From: Bolinopsis microptera
Lineage: Eukaryota > Ctenophora > Tentaculata > Lobata > Bolinopsidae
Reading direction: 5' to 3'
DNA length: 64,000 nucleotides
NCBI RefSeq assembly: GCF_026151205.1
Contig: NC_087083.1
Span: forward strand, 13,204,944-13,268,943
The translations under genes and the position numbers were made by a program. Below are positions 46,750-58,728 of this stretch, one piece after another. Within the stretch, counting starts at the first letter, position 1. Each line of letters starts with the position of its first letter. The notes under the pieces were generated by a model. That model did no database searches, was not told the origin of the DNA, and was given only the letters and a program-made list of their open reading frames with translations.

Positions 46750-47642
46750 CACTGCTCAACCTATTTGGTCCTGTCCACCGGGATTTTGAGGCATAAAACA
46801 GTGTGATGTTTGCCTGAACTTTGCGTTGTTATTATGTGGGAAATTTTAAAATGCCACTGATTATTGTTTTGAATAGAGGCAAATTTCTTCCAGTTTTTTC
46901 TGTGAAAAAGTTTTCACAGTACATCGATTCTATTGCTGATGACGCTTTTTAGTTGTTATGCAAAAGCATCTTACCATCTCATGTGTACTACTAATAAGCA
47001 CGTGCAAGAAAACACTGGTATAAAGCAATTCTATATCTTATTGAAAGTGAATAGGTAGTATAAAATTGTAAAACATATGATTCCGTTTAAAAACCTATTA
47101 CATACTTATAAGCTTAACAGTATAATGACTGAAGAGTGAAGATGACTATTAATTCTTTTGCATCCTGCAGTTCAAGCTTATATTTTATTGGATCAAGTAA
47201 TAGTTCGAATGTGTCCGTTTTTAAACGAATAACTGAAATATAATTATGATGACAAATTTCGATTCGCCAGTTGAATCGAGATTTCGCTAAAAGATCTCTA
47301 CGTATTGTTGCACAAATAAAAGTGAAATAAAAGTGAAATAAACGTTTAAAAATTATATGATTTTATCTCAGTAATGTTACAGTATGTTGACACAATAAAC
47401 TAATAAACATACACATTTATTTTTATTACATTCTAGATAGTTACAAGCTTATTTCTTGGTTAAGAAGCTACATTTAAGACTCAAAAAATCTAATAACAAT
47501 TCTAGACCTTATTCAAAGTGAATAGGTATGTAGCTTTTCCCCTGGTAAGAAGTATAAAATTAAAAACATCTGATTTCATTTAAAAACCTATAACCGACAT
47601 ACTAATAATTCATCCCGAATCAAGTCAACATTGCAGCATTGT
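46750..47642. other. 3' flank of gene copy A; no gene recognised
   Basis: AT-rich sequence. Parts of it (the CTTATTCAAAGTGAATAGGT and TAATTCATCCCGAATCAAGT motifs) recur in the 3' flanks of copies B, C and D, so it belongs to the repeated unit. Confidence 0.6.
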
Positions 47643-49043
47643 TTAGTCGCCCCCTCCTCCGAAGTCGTCCCCTCCTCCGAAGTCGTCCCCTCCTCCGAAG
47701 TCATCCCCTCCTCCGAAGTCGCCCCCTCCTCCGAAGTCGTCCCCTCCTCCGAAGTCGCCCCCTCCTCCGAAGTCGTCCCCTCCTCCGAAGTCGCCCCCTC
47801 CTCCGAAGTCGTCCCCTCCTCCGAAGTCGTCCCCTCCTCCGAAGTCACCCCCTCCTCCTCCGAAGTCGCCCCCTCCTCCGAAGTCCCCTCCTCCGAAGTC
47901 ACCCCCTCCTCCTCCGAAGTCGCCCCCTCCTCCGAAGTCGCCCCCTCCTCCGAAGTCGCCCACGCCGTCAAAGGCGCCTCCGAAATCGGTACCGTTGATG
48001 CCCTCACCCTCAAAGTTGCCCCCGAAGTCGGTGTCGATGTCGGTGTCGATGCCGCCGAAACCAGAACCTAAACCAGAACCTAAACCAGAACCTAAACTAG
48101 AACCTAAACCATGAGGTTTACGTTGATGAGGGTGTTTCCCAGGGAATTTACCAGGATACTGACCAGGATACTGACTGAGATTGCCTCCAAGATTAAGGGA
48201 CGGCTGAGGCTGCATAGGATACTGACCAGGATACTGACCAGGATACTGACCAGGATACTGAGGGGGATGGCCTCCAATACCTACAAGATTAAGGGAAGGC
48301 TGAGGCTGACCGAATGCATCTAGTTCTACTGCAGGATTGTGACCGGGGTACTGCCCAGGATTCTGAGGAGGATACTGACCAGAGTTCTGACCGGGATACT
48401 GAGGAGGATACTGACCAGGGGGTCCAGCATCTCCTGCGGGATTGTAACCAGGATACTGAGGGGGCTGGCTTCCATCAACTCCAGGATTGTAGGGAGGATA
48501 TTGTGTGGCTCCATCTAGATTTACGGAAGGATTTGCTGCCGTGAATGACGCTGGAGGATGCACTCCACCAGCTGTCTGGGCTGGAATTGCTCTCTGTGCC
48601 TGGGAAGATTTGTTACATTTGATGCAAACGCAGATTAGAACGATGAAGACTATGATGCCTCCAACGACACCTGGAATAATGGGATTAATGTTACTCGAGC
48701 TGCCACTGTAACTAGTCCTTCGCCTGGAATCGTAGCTTATCGCCCTTCTTCTATCGTAGCTTATCGCCCTTCTTCTATCACTGTGAAATGAGATGATTAA
48801 TAAAATGCAGATTCAACATGCTTATTAAAATGTTTCTTCCATAGGAATTTAAATCAGGGCCCGGTGAATCAGGGCCCGGTAAAATGGAGTTTTACTGTAT
48901 TATATGGAAATTTAGAATGTGAGAACTTACGACCACGAAGTGCTCCTCCTTCTTGAGGCCTCACTGATACTGTTGCCATTGTACATTAACAAAACAGCCA
49001 AAACTGCTACAGTTAGGACTGCCCATGTGGTGAACTTTATCAT
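47643..49043 (-). CDS. Gene copy A: single-pass membrane protein, PPxY-rich tail, Gly/Asp/Phe-rich end
   Basis: Exon 1 (49043-48931) codes MIKFTTWAVLTVAVLAVLLM and SEASRRRSTSW; exon 2 (48780-47643) continues in phase (TC plus T). An Arg-rich short ectodomain (two DRRRAISY copies) is followed by a membrane span (IIPGVVGGIIVFIVLICVCI) and KCNKSS. The tail repeats PPYNPG, QPPQYPGYN, QYPGQYPG (several PPQY, that is PPxY, motifs) and has two QPQPSLNL blocks. The last 120 residues are DFGGGGDFGGGD repeats from an 18-bp unit. The total is about 416 residues, the longest of the four. WW-domain binding and self-association of the Gly-rich end are inferences. Confidence 0.8.
47650..47965 (-). repeat. 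18-bp coding repeat (DFGGGG) at the end of copy A
   Basis: About 17 units of GACTTCGGAGGAGGGG(A/G)C code DFGGGG or DFGGGD. Copies B-D lack it and end in GGGDGGGWGGDDGGGG instead, so the array expanded after the copies separated. Confidence 0.85.
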
Positions 49044-49060
49044 GCCTTGAGAAATGTTAA

Positions 49061-49164
49061 GTCACGTGGTGTTGTGATGACGTCACGTGGTGTTGTGATG
49101 ACGTCACGTGATGTTGTGATGACGTCACGTGGTGTTGTGATGATGTCACGTGGTGTTGTGACGT
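49061..49164 (-). promoter_or_regulatory. CRE/E-box tandem array upstream of copy A (5 units)
   Basis: A 21-bp unit holds the overlapping sites CACGTG (E-box) and TGACGTCA (CRE) as CACGTGACGTCA when read on the gene strand. Five units start 18 bp upstream of the ATG. Some units carry CACGTGA/CATCACGTG or TGATGTCA changes. CREB/ATF and bHLH-zip factors bind such sites; their use here is inferred. Confidence 0.6.
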
Positions 49165-50430
49165 GCCATTAAATCAAATGATTTAATGCGTTAAAAAAAC
49201 ATATAAATTTGGGGGGCATCAACCTCATAAATACCTGTTATTCCCTCCGATTTCAAAATAGGTATAAGTATTTATGTATATTTATGGTTATTTAAAGGTT
49301 TTGTTGTTTTTTCAGTATTTTTCCCACTTTTAACATAGTATATTCAATTCTATTCGTAGTGTTTAAAGCTGTTCAAAGTGTTCTTACTGCATGAGGGGGT
49401 TGATATCAAGTTTTAAATCAATTTCTTGGTGTTGGAAAAATTTGATTTTTTGCCTTTATGTACCTTAAACTTGGGTTGTATATAATAGGGTTTTTATTTG
49501 ATCAAAGAATAATGAACAGTTCATAGTACTAGCAAAAGGTTGCTTATATAGGAGTTTCTGAACATTTTGAACAATGTCAACTAAGAATATTTCCAGAGAA
49601 ATTTTTAATCGAAAATTTTAAGTACAAATTTCGTTATGAAATTTTCACCTAAAATTTCAAAAAATCAATGTTGCTCACAATCTTCTGAAACGTCCAAAAA
49701 AGTAACTTTTAGCTGCCCTAGATGATATTTGATAAAATACCTATAAATACCTATTATTCCCTCCCTAGGTATTTATGCTATGTATATTTGGAGGTTGACG
49801 ACCCCCCAAATCTGAGGCAAAATTGTGAAGGTTTGTGATTACACAAACCTGATTTTACACAAAGTAAAATTATTTTATCTTAGTTTGTTGATAAAACTAC
49901 ATACACACATATAATATTGTCATTACATTCTAGACACAAGACAGTTGCAAGCTTATTTCTTGTCTATAACAATTCTAATAACAATTCTAAACCTTATTCA
50001 AAGTGAATAGGTTACTGTATGTACTATGTAGCTTCTTTCCAGGGTAAAAAGTATAAAATTATAAAGAAGCTACGTTAAAGAAGAAGCTGATTAAAGAACC
50101 AAAAAATATATAAAATTATACAACATCTAATTTCGTTTAATAAACAGTTACACACAAGACAGTTACAAGCTTATTTCTTGATAAAGAAGATACATTATTA
50201 TTAAGGCTCAAAAAGGTCTAATAGCAATTCTAAACCTTATTCAAAGTGAATTGGTCACTAAATCTTAGCTTTTTCCCGTGGTAAGAAGACGTATCAAATT
50301 ATAAAAAATCTTATTAATAGTTTAAAAACCTATAACCTATTACATACTAATAATTCATCCCGAATCAAGTCAACATTGCAGCATTGTTTAGATTATAATT
50401 GCAAATGACGTACATTTAGAAACAATTTTG
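49165..50430. other. Spacer between copies A and B (3' flank of B)
   Basis: Sequence conserved in all units, with a near-palindrome ATTAAATCAAATGATTTAAT, paired CCTATTATTCCCTCC/ATTTGG blocks, and no coding frame. The same block recurs at 55800-57066, 58729-59994 and from 62090 onwards. Confidence 0.75.
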
Positions 50431-53400
50431 TTAATCGCCCCCGCCGTCGCCCCCACCGTCTCCCCCGCCCCCGCCGTCATCCCCGCCCCAGCCTCCGCCG
50501 TCACCCCCGCCGTCACTCCCGGAGCTGGAGAGATCGTGACCAAGACCGCTACCAAGACCAAAACCAAAACCTTTTCTAGGAGAACGTTTACCCCCGCCAT
50601 CACTGGAGCTGGAGCTGGAGAGATTTTTACCAAAACCAAAACCAAAACCTTTTCTAGGAGAACGTTGCTCAGGGACTGGTGGAGGGTACTGACCAGGGGG
50701 TCCAGCATCTCCTGCGGGATTGTAACCAGGATACTGAGGGGGCTGGCTTCCATCAGCTCCAGGATTGTAGGGAGGATATTGTGTGGCTCCATCTAGATCT
50801 ACGGAAGGATTTGCTGCTGTGAATGACGCTGGAGGATACTGAGGAGGATGCTGATCAGGATACTGAGGAGGATACTGACCAGGGGGTCCAGCATCTCCTG
50901 CGGGATTGTAGCCAGGATACTGAGGGGGCTGGCTTCCATCAGCTCCAAGATTGTAGGGAGGATATTGTGTGGCTCCATCTAGATCTACGGAAGGATTTGC
51001 TGCCGTGAATGACGCTGGAGGATGTACTTCACCTGCTGTCTGGGCTGGAATTGCTCTCTGTGCCTCGGAAGATTTGTTACATTTGATGCAAACGCAGATT
51101 AGAACGATGAAGACTATGATGCCTCCAACGACACCTGGAATAATGGGATTAATGTTACTCGAGCTGCCACTGTAACTAGTCCTTCGCCTGGAATCGTAGC
51201 TTATCGCCCTTCTTCTATCGTAGCTTATCGCCCTTCTTCTATCACTGTGAAATGAGATGATTAATAAAATGGGGGGGGGGGGGGGGGGGGGTGTAACCCA
51301 AAAAAACCCAACTCCTACCCAAGAAAAGGTAATACTGGGATTGGGTTTTTTTGGGTTTTTTTGGGTTTTTTAAACAAAATTTAAACAAAATTCTAGCCAT
51401 TTCATTAATTGTATTGAATGTGAATTATTTCCCACTGAGTCTTACCTACGTGTTGTTCTCATGTCTTAACTTAATAGATAGTTTACATAGTATATAAGTG
51501 TGTTTATATTGATAGTATGTTATCACGATAGCAAACAGGATGTCTCGTTCATCAAGATATAATCCATATGAATGCACAAAGTGGAAATGTGCCAAACGTG
51601 GCAAATGTGTTCTCCTGTCATGGAAGGAGGCTATGACGAAGGTCAAGGGCAAGTCAAAGCACATGACTTAAATTACTTGACTTAAGGCAGAGTCCGAGTC
51701 TCGATGATGTGTCTCCAAAGCTTTCTGTCCGCCATAAGCTCCTTAATCTCCCCAGTGTTCTTGAGTCCAGTGTCACTTATTAGGTTATCGACTAAGGTGA
51801 GCGCTGGTCTACCCCTCCCAAGGTTCCCAAAGGAGAAGTTGGTGTGCTGCCAGGTCATCATGTCGCTGGATGTGCCCAGCCAACCTCATTCTTCTGGCCT
51901 GTATCTTCGAAATAACTCTTGGGAGTGATCCAAAGACCTCCTTGTTGGTGCGATGTCCTCTCCAGTCCACGTTTAGGGCCATCCGAAGCATTCTACTGTA
52001 ACATCCGTCTATTCTTTTCTTCAAAGATTCTGTTATTGTCCACGTTTTCGTTCCATACAGGAAGATTGATTCAACCGTAGCTTGAACAGACGGATCTTTA
52101 AATCTCGGCGCAAATTGGACCTCCATATAGCCTACATTTTGTGGTAGACAGCCCATGCCTTGGCCTTGCGTCACCTAAAGTCGTGCTCCGTTGTACTAAA
52201 ATCCTCAACTTCTTCTAAGGCATGTCCGTCCTTAGAGATTATTGTGTGTGGCTCCTCTCCTACTAAATTAACTGTAAGATGGTTGGTTTTAGACAAAAAA
52301 GATTTCATGCCTCCTCATCAGATGAGGCTTCTGTAGGACTGTAGCATGTGATGACAGTGAGCCTGGGCTTTCCATTAAGAGACATGGTGAGGATCCTTGC
52401 GCTGTAAGATTTTATAACTTTATAAGACTTATAGCCTCATATGCGCTGCTGTCCTCGTGAAGATGATTCCTACTCTCCCATTAGAAGTGCCAGCTGCGTT
52501 TCTCCACGCAGATGAGATCACTGGATGAATCCCTTTGTTCATCTTTTCTATTCTGGTATTCTCGATAATCAGCATGGACCACCCGATGTTCGATTCTTGC
52601 AGGGCAAGGATGTGCAGCTTGCTTCGAGAAAATAGTTCTGCAAGTTCGACGCGTTTGCGCTGTTCTCTGGCTGTTCTTATGTTAAATGTGCTAACCTTAG
52701 CAGTCCTTTTACATGATACAATACAATTGATGTTCATATTTTTTTGATGTTTTCTTGTTTGACTTTCTGTAGAAATAGGTTGTCATGTTGTGGAGACCGA
52801 GTCATCAGCTTCTGTAATAGCAGCGTAATTACCCCGGCAACCACTTCCACTAGAAAAATAAGGGGCTTTAACCCTTAAGCTGTTGATAAACTTCATCTTG
52901 ACTTTTCAGTTTGCTCACAATCCTGTGCAGTCCCCTGCACATTGGCAGTGGATTGTGTTCTTAACTCTTGCGCCACTAAAAGGTTAAGGGCATCCGCTTG
53001 AACAATAGCCATCTTTAACTCTCACCATAATATCTTGGGTATCTTGAGCATGTAATTGCACGAACATATGCTATACAAGACAAATGTGACACTTCCTTTT
53101 TCTACCCAACAGCATCAGTTGTAATCCTTACCCAATCGTCACCTGCTCCAGTGTGGGACTTTCCGATTTTATCCCAAAGCATAAGGAGGTTAGAGTGAGA
53201 ACAGAGCTACACTTTAGCGGAGAATAACCCTTCCCTTGACTACCTCGTTACCCGGTACCCCGGGCATAGGGAGCCGTATCCTGACTACCAGAGTGTGGTC
53301 CAGTCTAGCTGGGTCATAGTAGACTAGGTTGAACAGGGTAACAGCCAACACCTCTTTAGCTACTGTGCAATCCACAGTAAAGATTTACGAGTCTCAAAGC

Positions 53401-55678
53401 CTCTTGTAGACCAAGAGTTAAGGAGTCAATAGATCAAATTATTGAACTTCCGGGGCTCAATGTCTCCCGTCGACCGTCCTGCCTTTAGCCTGGACCCCCT
53501 GACCAGTATCCAGTCTTCCCCACGCGGAGGTAGTGGCTTTCATCATGCTGTCCGATGAGTGTCTGGAAGAGGGCACCAGCAGGATACCCCTTTTCAAAGT
53601 TCTGGGAGCCTCACATCAGACCAGGGCTTCCACCCAGCCTCTATCCAGCGGTGACGCCTTTGGCCACCTAAGCTTCACACAACCATTGAAAAACCACCTG
53701 CCTACTTGTAAAAATTTTGACGATGCGATTATTACAGTCGAGGGTCTGATGCTGTACATTCTCAGTGTAACAGCTGACAACAGTTATCAACACTTTATGC
53801 CCTGGCTGTTTACATCCGATGCCTGCGAGCAAACTTTATGATTTCCTGTGCATAGGATTAAGCCTCCATGCAGGCATTAGAACTAATCTGTGTTCTAAGG
53901 ATATGTTGGTTGGCATGGGCAAATCAAACCGTTCCCTCGAGCTTGATGCACTCGGCAAAAGTTTGATCCCTGTAACAGTTGCCCACCCTCGCAACAAGCT
54001 TGTTATACCGCATCCGAAAGCAGAAACTATTTAGAGGTAAAGATACTTCAATCCCAAGATTGTTACAAGCTATGAAGAAGGGAGTCTCAAGGGGTAGAGA
54101 ACTCCTTCAAGAACACTATAGCTTTGAAGGAGAGGCTTTCCAACCATCTTCTGACGGAGCAGAGAGTGACGAAGCGGAAACAGATGATGAAGAAGAGGAA
54201 GTGGAGGATATTGACTCATCAGAGGAATGGGCGAAAATAGTAACTGTGTATGGTGATGCTCTGCATCATGATTCATGATACGGCTGTCGATGTTTGCCTC
54301 AATGGAGGGCGAGATCGAATGCCATCCCAGTCAAGATTTTAGCGACTCCAGGGCCATAAACAAGCGAAGATATCACTTAATATCACATGTGATCATGCAG
54401 CTGATGGTAACTGCAAGATTCTTTCAGTTGGAGATAGAGCATGGATTCATGTTAAGAGGAAGATAAGGAAAACGGAAACAGAGATCGTGAAGGTGAGAAG
54501 AAACGCTTTATTCCTCTCGTACCGGTTGCGGTCAGGGTTGGGGTCATCAGTGAGTTGCGTCCTTACTAACTCAATTTGCCATGGCCATCGAAGTGAGCAT
54601 TACATATGGCTGATATCATATCTGGATGGCCAACTTCTTCTGAGCACATCAGTGAATAAAATACTGCTTTTGGGTGATATTTAAGCGATTATATCTATTG
54701 TGATGTTGTAGTGATGAACCACAACAGTGATGTTGTACTGATAATTGTTTTGCTAGGTGCCTACATGATTTTATTTCCTTCAAATGAAAAATTTGTAAAA
54801 AACCCAAAAAAACCCAACTCCTACCCTGAAAAAGGTAATACTGGGATTGGGTTTTTTTGGGTTTTTTTGGGTTACACCCCCCCCCCCCCCCCCCCCCCCC
54901 CAAAATGCAGATTCAACATGCTTATTAAAATGTTTCTTCCATAGGAATTTATCTTCATTCTCTGTACTGTCCTATGCAATGTACAGTAATATTACCCTGA
55001 TTTATTTTGGGTGAAAGGGATAATGACCGGTAAATCGTGATTATAATTGTTTACATTATGTATTAATATTAATGCTTTTCATACAAAGTTACAACAAAGT
55101 CTTCATTATGTTATGTAATATGTATCCTGGGTTTGGATAGAATATTACCCGAATAAAATATTTCCATCACGTTACATAGTTAATTCTCAATAAATGTAAT
55201 GCAGTGCTGTAATAAGTTTAAGATTAATTACAACACTAAGAAACAGAACCTACTTAAGGAAAGGATATGGTTGCGGTTATCGGGGTTTGTGGTAAATTGG
55301 GGCGACGTAAATTGGGGCAAGGTAAATTGGGGCGAGTTAAATTAAGGCGAGTTAAATTGGGGAGCACTCAGCACTGTACATAAAAACTTAGAATGTGAGA
55401 ACTTACGACCACAAAGTAAATCAGGGCCCGGTAAATCAGGGCCCAGTAAATCAGGGCCCGGTAAATCAGGGCCCAGTAGCCCAGTAAATCAGGGCCCGTT
55501 AAATCAGGGCCCGGTAAATTGGAGTTTTACTGTATTATATGGAAATTTAGAATGTGAGAACTTACGACCACGAAGTGCTCCTCCTTCTTGAGGCCTCGCT
55601 GAGACTGTTGCCATTGTAAATCAACAAAACAGCAACAACTGCTACAGTTAGGGCTGCCCAAGTGGTGAACTTTATCAT
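50431..55678 (-). CDS. Gene copy B: PPxY membrane protein, intron carries a 3.6-kb insertion
   Basis: Exon 1 is 55678-55566 (MIKFTTWAALTVAVVAVLL) and exon 2 is 51244-50431; phases agree. Exon 2 codes the same Arg-rich segment, membrane span (IIPGVVGGIIVFIVLICVCI), two copies of ANPSVDLDGATQYPPYNxGA, QPPQYPGYNPAGDAGPPGQY, then KGFGFGFGKNLSSSSS, KGFGFGLGSGLG and a Gly/Asp end (GGGDGGGWGGDDGGGG). The gene looks intact, but its intron is lengthened from about 670 bp to 4.3 kb by an inserted element plus the resident MITE. Whether splicing survives is unknown. Confidence 0.75.
51541..51672 (+). CDS. Small ORF inside the element, 43 residues with Cys cluster
   Basis: The frame MSRSSRYNPYECTKWKCAKR, then GKCVLLSWKEAM, ends at TAA. 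Three Cys (C-x4-C-x5-C) and a strongly basic composition are notable, but no homology is recognised and the length may be chance. Confidence 0.25.
51690..52740 (-). pseudogene. Internally deleted LINE (CFDP2/RTE-like): endonuclease start joined to RT end
   Basis: The minus strand from 52740 reads TFNIRTAREQRKRVELAELF and LHILALQESNIGWS, the start of an APE-type endonuclease, and further on NGKPRLTVITCYSPTEASSD. It then jumps at about 52310 to KDGHALEEVEDFSTTEHDF and KRIDGCYSRMLRMALNVDW, TNKEVFGSLP, RRMRLAGHIQRHD, LLLWEP, the end of the reverse-transcriptase ORF. The whole reverse-transcriptase core is absent. Frameshifts and stops are present, so it is dead. Confidence 0.78.
53530..54285 (+). 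pseudogene. Broken coding remnant inside the element
   Basis: Three overlapping frames carry protein-like sequence: NFDDAIITVEGLMLYILSVT, then LYDFLCIGLSLHAGIRTNLC with RSLELDALGKSLIPVTVAHP, then RGKDTSIPRLLQAMKKGVSR with an acidic end (DEAETDDEEEEVEDID). Frame changes near 53820 and 54010 indicate decay. This may be the element's own former protein; I do not recognise it. Confidence 0.4.
54982..55534. mobile_element. Resident intronic MITE with TACAGTAA ends (copy B)
   Basis: Starts TACAGTAATATTACCCTGAT and ends TTGGAGTTTTACTGTA. The interior has tandem GGTAAATCAGGGCCC and GGCGAGTTAAATTGGG units. It is present at the same place in copies C (57927-58462) and D (60855-61738), while copy A keeps only its right end near 48850-48905. 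The termini resemble the MITE at 27259-27433. Confidence 0.65.
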
Positions 55679-55695
55679 GCCTTGAGAAATGTTAA

Positions 55696-55800
55696 GTCAC
55701 GTGGTGTTGTGATGACGTCACGTGATGTTGTGATGACGTCACGTGGTGTTGTGATGACGTCACGTGGTGTTGTGATGACGTCGCGTGGTGTTGTGACGTA
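55696..55800 (-). promoter_or_regulatory. CRE/E-box tandem array upstream of copy B (5 units)
   Basis: Same 21-bp unit as copy A with five repeats; the last has CGCGTG in place of CACGTG. Starts 18 bp upstream of the ATG. Confidence 0.6.
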
Positions 55801-57066
55801 CCATTAAATCAAATGATTTAATGCGTTAAAAAAACATATAAATTTGGGGGGCATCAACCTCATAAATACATATTATTCCCTCCGATTTCAAAATAGGTAT
55901 AGGTATTTATGTATATTTATGGTTATTTAAAGGTTTTGTTGTTTTTTCAGTATTTTCCCACTTTTAACATAGTATATTCAATTCTATTCGTAGTTTTTAA
56001 AGCTGTTCAAAGTGTTCTTACTGCATGAGGGGGGATATCAAGTTTTAAATCAATTTCTTGGTGTTGGAAAAATTTGATTTTTTGCCTTTATGACTTTATG
56101 AACCTTAAACTTGGGTTGTATATAATAGGGTTTTTATTTGATCAAAGAATAATGAACAGTTCATAGTACTAGCAAAAGGTTGCTTATATAGGAGTTTCTG
56201 AACATTTTGAACAATGTCAACTAAGAATATTTCCAGAGAAATTTTTAATCGAAAATTTTAAGTACAAATTTCGTTATGAAATTTTCACCTAAAATTTCAA
56301 AAAATCAATGTTGCTCACAATCTTCTGAAACGTCCAAAAAAGTTACTTTTAGCTGCCCTAGATGATATTTGATAAAATTCCTATAAATACCTATTATTCC
56401 CTCCCTAGGTATTTATGCTATGTATATTTGGAGGTTGACGACCCCCCAAATCTGAGGCAAAATTGTGAAGGTTTGTGATTACACAAACCTGATTTTACAC
56501 AAAGTAAAATTATTTTATCTTAGTTTGTTGATAAAACTACATACACACATATAATATTGTCATTACATTCTAGACACAAGACAGTTGCAAGCTTATTTCT
56601 TGTCTATAACAATTCTAATAACAATTCTAAACCTTATTCAAAGTGAATAGGTTACTGTATGTACTATGTAGCTTCTTTCCAGGGTAATAAGTATAAAATT
56701 ATAAAGAAGCTACGTTAAAGAAGAAGCTGATTAAAGAACCAAAAAATATATAAAATTATACAACATCTAATTTCGTTTAATAAACAGTTACACACAAGAC
56801 AGTTACAAGCTTATTTCTTGATAAAGAAGATGCATTATTATTAAGGCTCAAAAAGGTCTAATAGCAATTCTAAACCTTATTCAAAGTGAATTGGTCACTA
56901 AATGGTAGCTTTTTCCCGCGGTAAGAAGACGTATCAAATTATAAAAAATCTTATTTAGTTTAAAAACCTATAACCTATTACATACTAATAATTCATCCCG
57001 AATCAAGTCAACATTGCAGCATTGTTTAGATTATAATTGCAAATGACTTACATTTAGAAACAATGT
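55801..57066. other. Spacer between copies B and C (3' flank of C)
   Basis: The same non-coding block as between A and B. It is virtually identical to 58729-59994. Confidence 0.75.
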
Positions 57067-58606
57067 TCAATCGCCCCCACCGTCTCCCCCGCCCCCGCCG
57101 TCATCCCCGCCCCAGCCTCCGCCGTCACCTCCGCCGTCACTCCTGGAGAAATCTCTACCAAAACCAAAACCAAAACCTCTTTTAGGAGAACGTTGCTCAG
57201 GGACTGGTGGAGGACCAAAACCAAAACCTTTTCTAGGAGAACTTTGTTCAGGGACTGGTGGAGGATACTGAGGAGGATACTGACCAGGGGGTCCAGCATC
57301 TCCTGCAGGATTGTAACCAGGATACTGAGGGGGCTGGCCTCCATCAACTCCAGGATTGTAGGGAGGATATTGTGTGGCTCCATTTAGATCTACGGAAGGA
57401 TTTGCTGCCGTGAATAACACTGGAGGATACTGATCAGGATACTGAGGAGGATACTGACCAGGGGGTCCAGCATCTCCTGCGGGATTGTAACCAGGATACT
57501 GAGGGGGCTGGCTTCCATCAGCTCCAGGATTGTAGGGAGGATATTGTGTGGCTCCATCTAGATCTACGGAAGGATTTGCTGCCGTGAATGACGCTGGAGG
57601 ATGCACATCACCTGCTGTCTGGGCTGGAATTGCTCTCTGTGCCTCGGAAGATTTGTTACATTTGATGCAAACGCAGATTAGAACGATGAAGACTATGATG
57701 CCTCCAACGACACCTGGAATAATGGGATTAACGTTGCTCGAGCTGCCACTGTAACTAGTCCTTCGCCTAGAATCGTAGCTTATCGCCCTTCTTCTATCGT
57801 AGCTTATCGCCCTTCTTCTATCACTGTGAAATGAGACGATTAATAAAATGCTGATTCAACAATCAACATGCTTATTAAAATGTTTCTTCCATAGGAATTT
57901 ATCTTCATTCTCTGTACTGTCCTATGTACAGTAATATTACCCTGATTTATTTTAGGGGAAAGGGAAAATGACCGGTAAATCGGGATTATATAATTGTTTA
58001 CATTATGTATAATATTAATGCTTTTCATACAAAGTTACAACAAAGTCTTCATTGTATCCTGGGTTTGGATAGAATATTACCCGTATAAAATATTTCCATC
58101 ACATTACATAATTCTCAATAAATGTAATGCAGTGCTGTAATAAGTTTAAGATTAATTACAACACTAAGAAACAGAACCTACTTAAGGAAAGGATATGGTT
58201 GCGGTTATCGGGGTTTGTGGTAAATTGGGGCGACGTAAATTGGGGCAAGGTAAATTGGGGCGAGTTAAATTAAGGCGAGTTAAATTGGGGAGCACTCAGC
58301 ACTGTACATAAAAACTTAGAATGTGAGAACTTACGACCACAAAGTAAATCAGGGCCCGGTAAATCAGGGCCCAGTAAATCAGGGCCCGGTAAATCAGGGC
58401 CCAGTAGCCCAGTAAATCAGGGCCCGTTAAATCAGGGCCCGGTAAATTGGAGTTTTACTGTATTATATGGAAATTTAGAATGTGAGAACTTACGACCACG
58501 AAGTGCTCCTCCTTCTTGAGGCCTCGCTGAGACTGTTGCCATTGTAAATCAACAAAACAGCAACAACTGCTACAGTTAGGGCTGCCCAAGTGGTGAACTT
58601 TATCAT
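57067..58606 (-). CDS. Gene copy C: PPxY membrane protein
   Basis: Exon 1 is 58606-58494 and exon 2 57823-57067, giving 289 residues. It has a signal-like start, two DRRRAISY copies, the membrane span, KCNKSSEAQRAIPAQTAG, two copies of ANPSVDL(D/N)GATQYPPYNPG, PPQYPGYNPAGDAGPPGQYP, two PPPVPEQ(S/R)SPxxGFGFG blocks and a Gly-rich end. PPQY occurs several times (PPxY). It is essentially identical to copy D. Confidence 0.82.
57927..58462. mobile_element. Resident intronic MITE with TACAGTAA ends (copy C)
   Basis: Same element as in copy B at the same intron position. It therefore predates the tandem duplication. Confidence 0.65.
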
Positions 58607-58623
58607 GCCTTGAGAAATGTTAA

Positions 58624-58728
58624 GTCACGTGGTGTTGTGATGACGTCACGTGATGTTGTGATGACGTCACGTGGTGTTGTGATGACGTCACGTGGTGTTG
58701 TGATGACGTCGCGTGGTGTTGTGACGTA
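58624..58728 (-). promoter_or_regulatory. CRE/E-box tandem array upstream of copy C (5 units)
   Basis: Same as copy B, including the one altered unit (CGCGTG). Confidence 0.6.

Larger units (their letters stand above)
51272..54901. mobile_element. 3.63-kb composite element with poly(G)/poly(C) ends and 6-bp target duplication
   Basis: The insert begins with 20 G then TGTAACCCAAAAAAACCC and ends with the complement GGGTTTTTTTGGGTTACA plus 25 C. The flanks are AAAATG at 51266-51271 and 54902-54907; copies A, C and D carry one AAAATG at the same intron position, so the empty site is known and the 6-bp duplication is clear. Inside each end is the same block (AACTCCTACCC, GGTAATACTGGGATTGGG) in the same orientation, bounded by inverted AACCCAAAAAAACCCAA. 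The interior holds a deleted LINE and broken coding pieces. The superfamily is unknown. Confidence 0.82.

Noticed and set aside
48111..48544. Plus-strand frames rich in Arg-Ile-Leu-Thr or Asp-Glu across copy A
   Set aside because: They are antisense to the proline-rich exon and recur only because the repeats do.
57054..57383. Minus-strand frame MEPHNILPTILELMEASP (also in copies A, B and D)
   Set aside because: An alternative frame of exon 2; the spliced frame is supported by exon 1 phase and by conservation of the membrane span.
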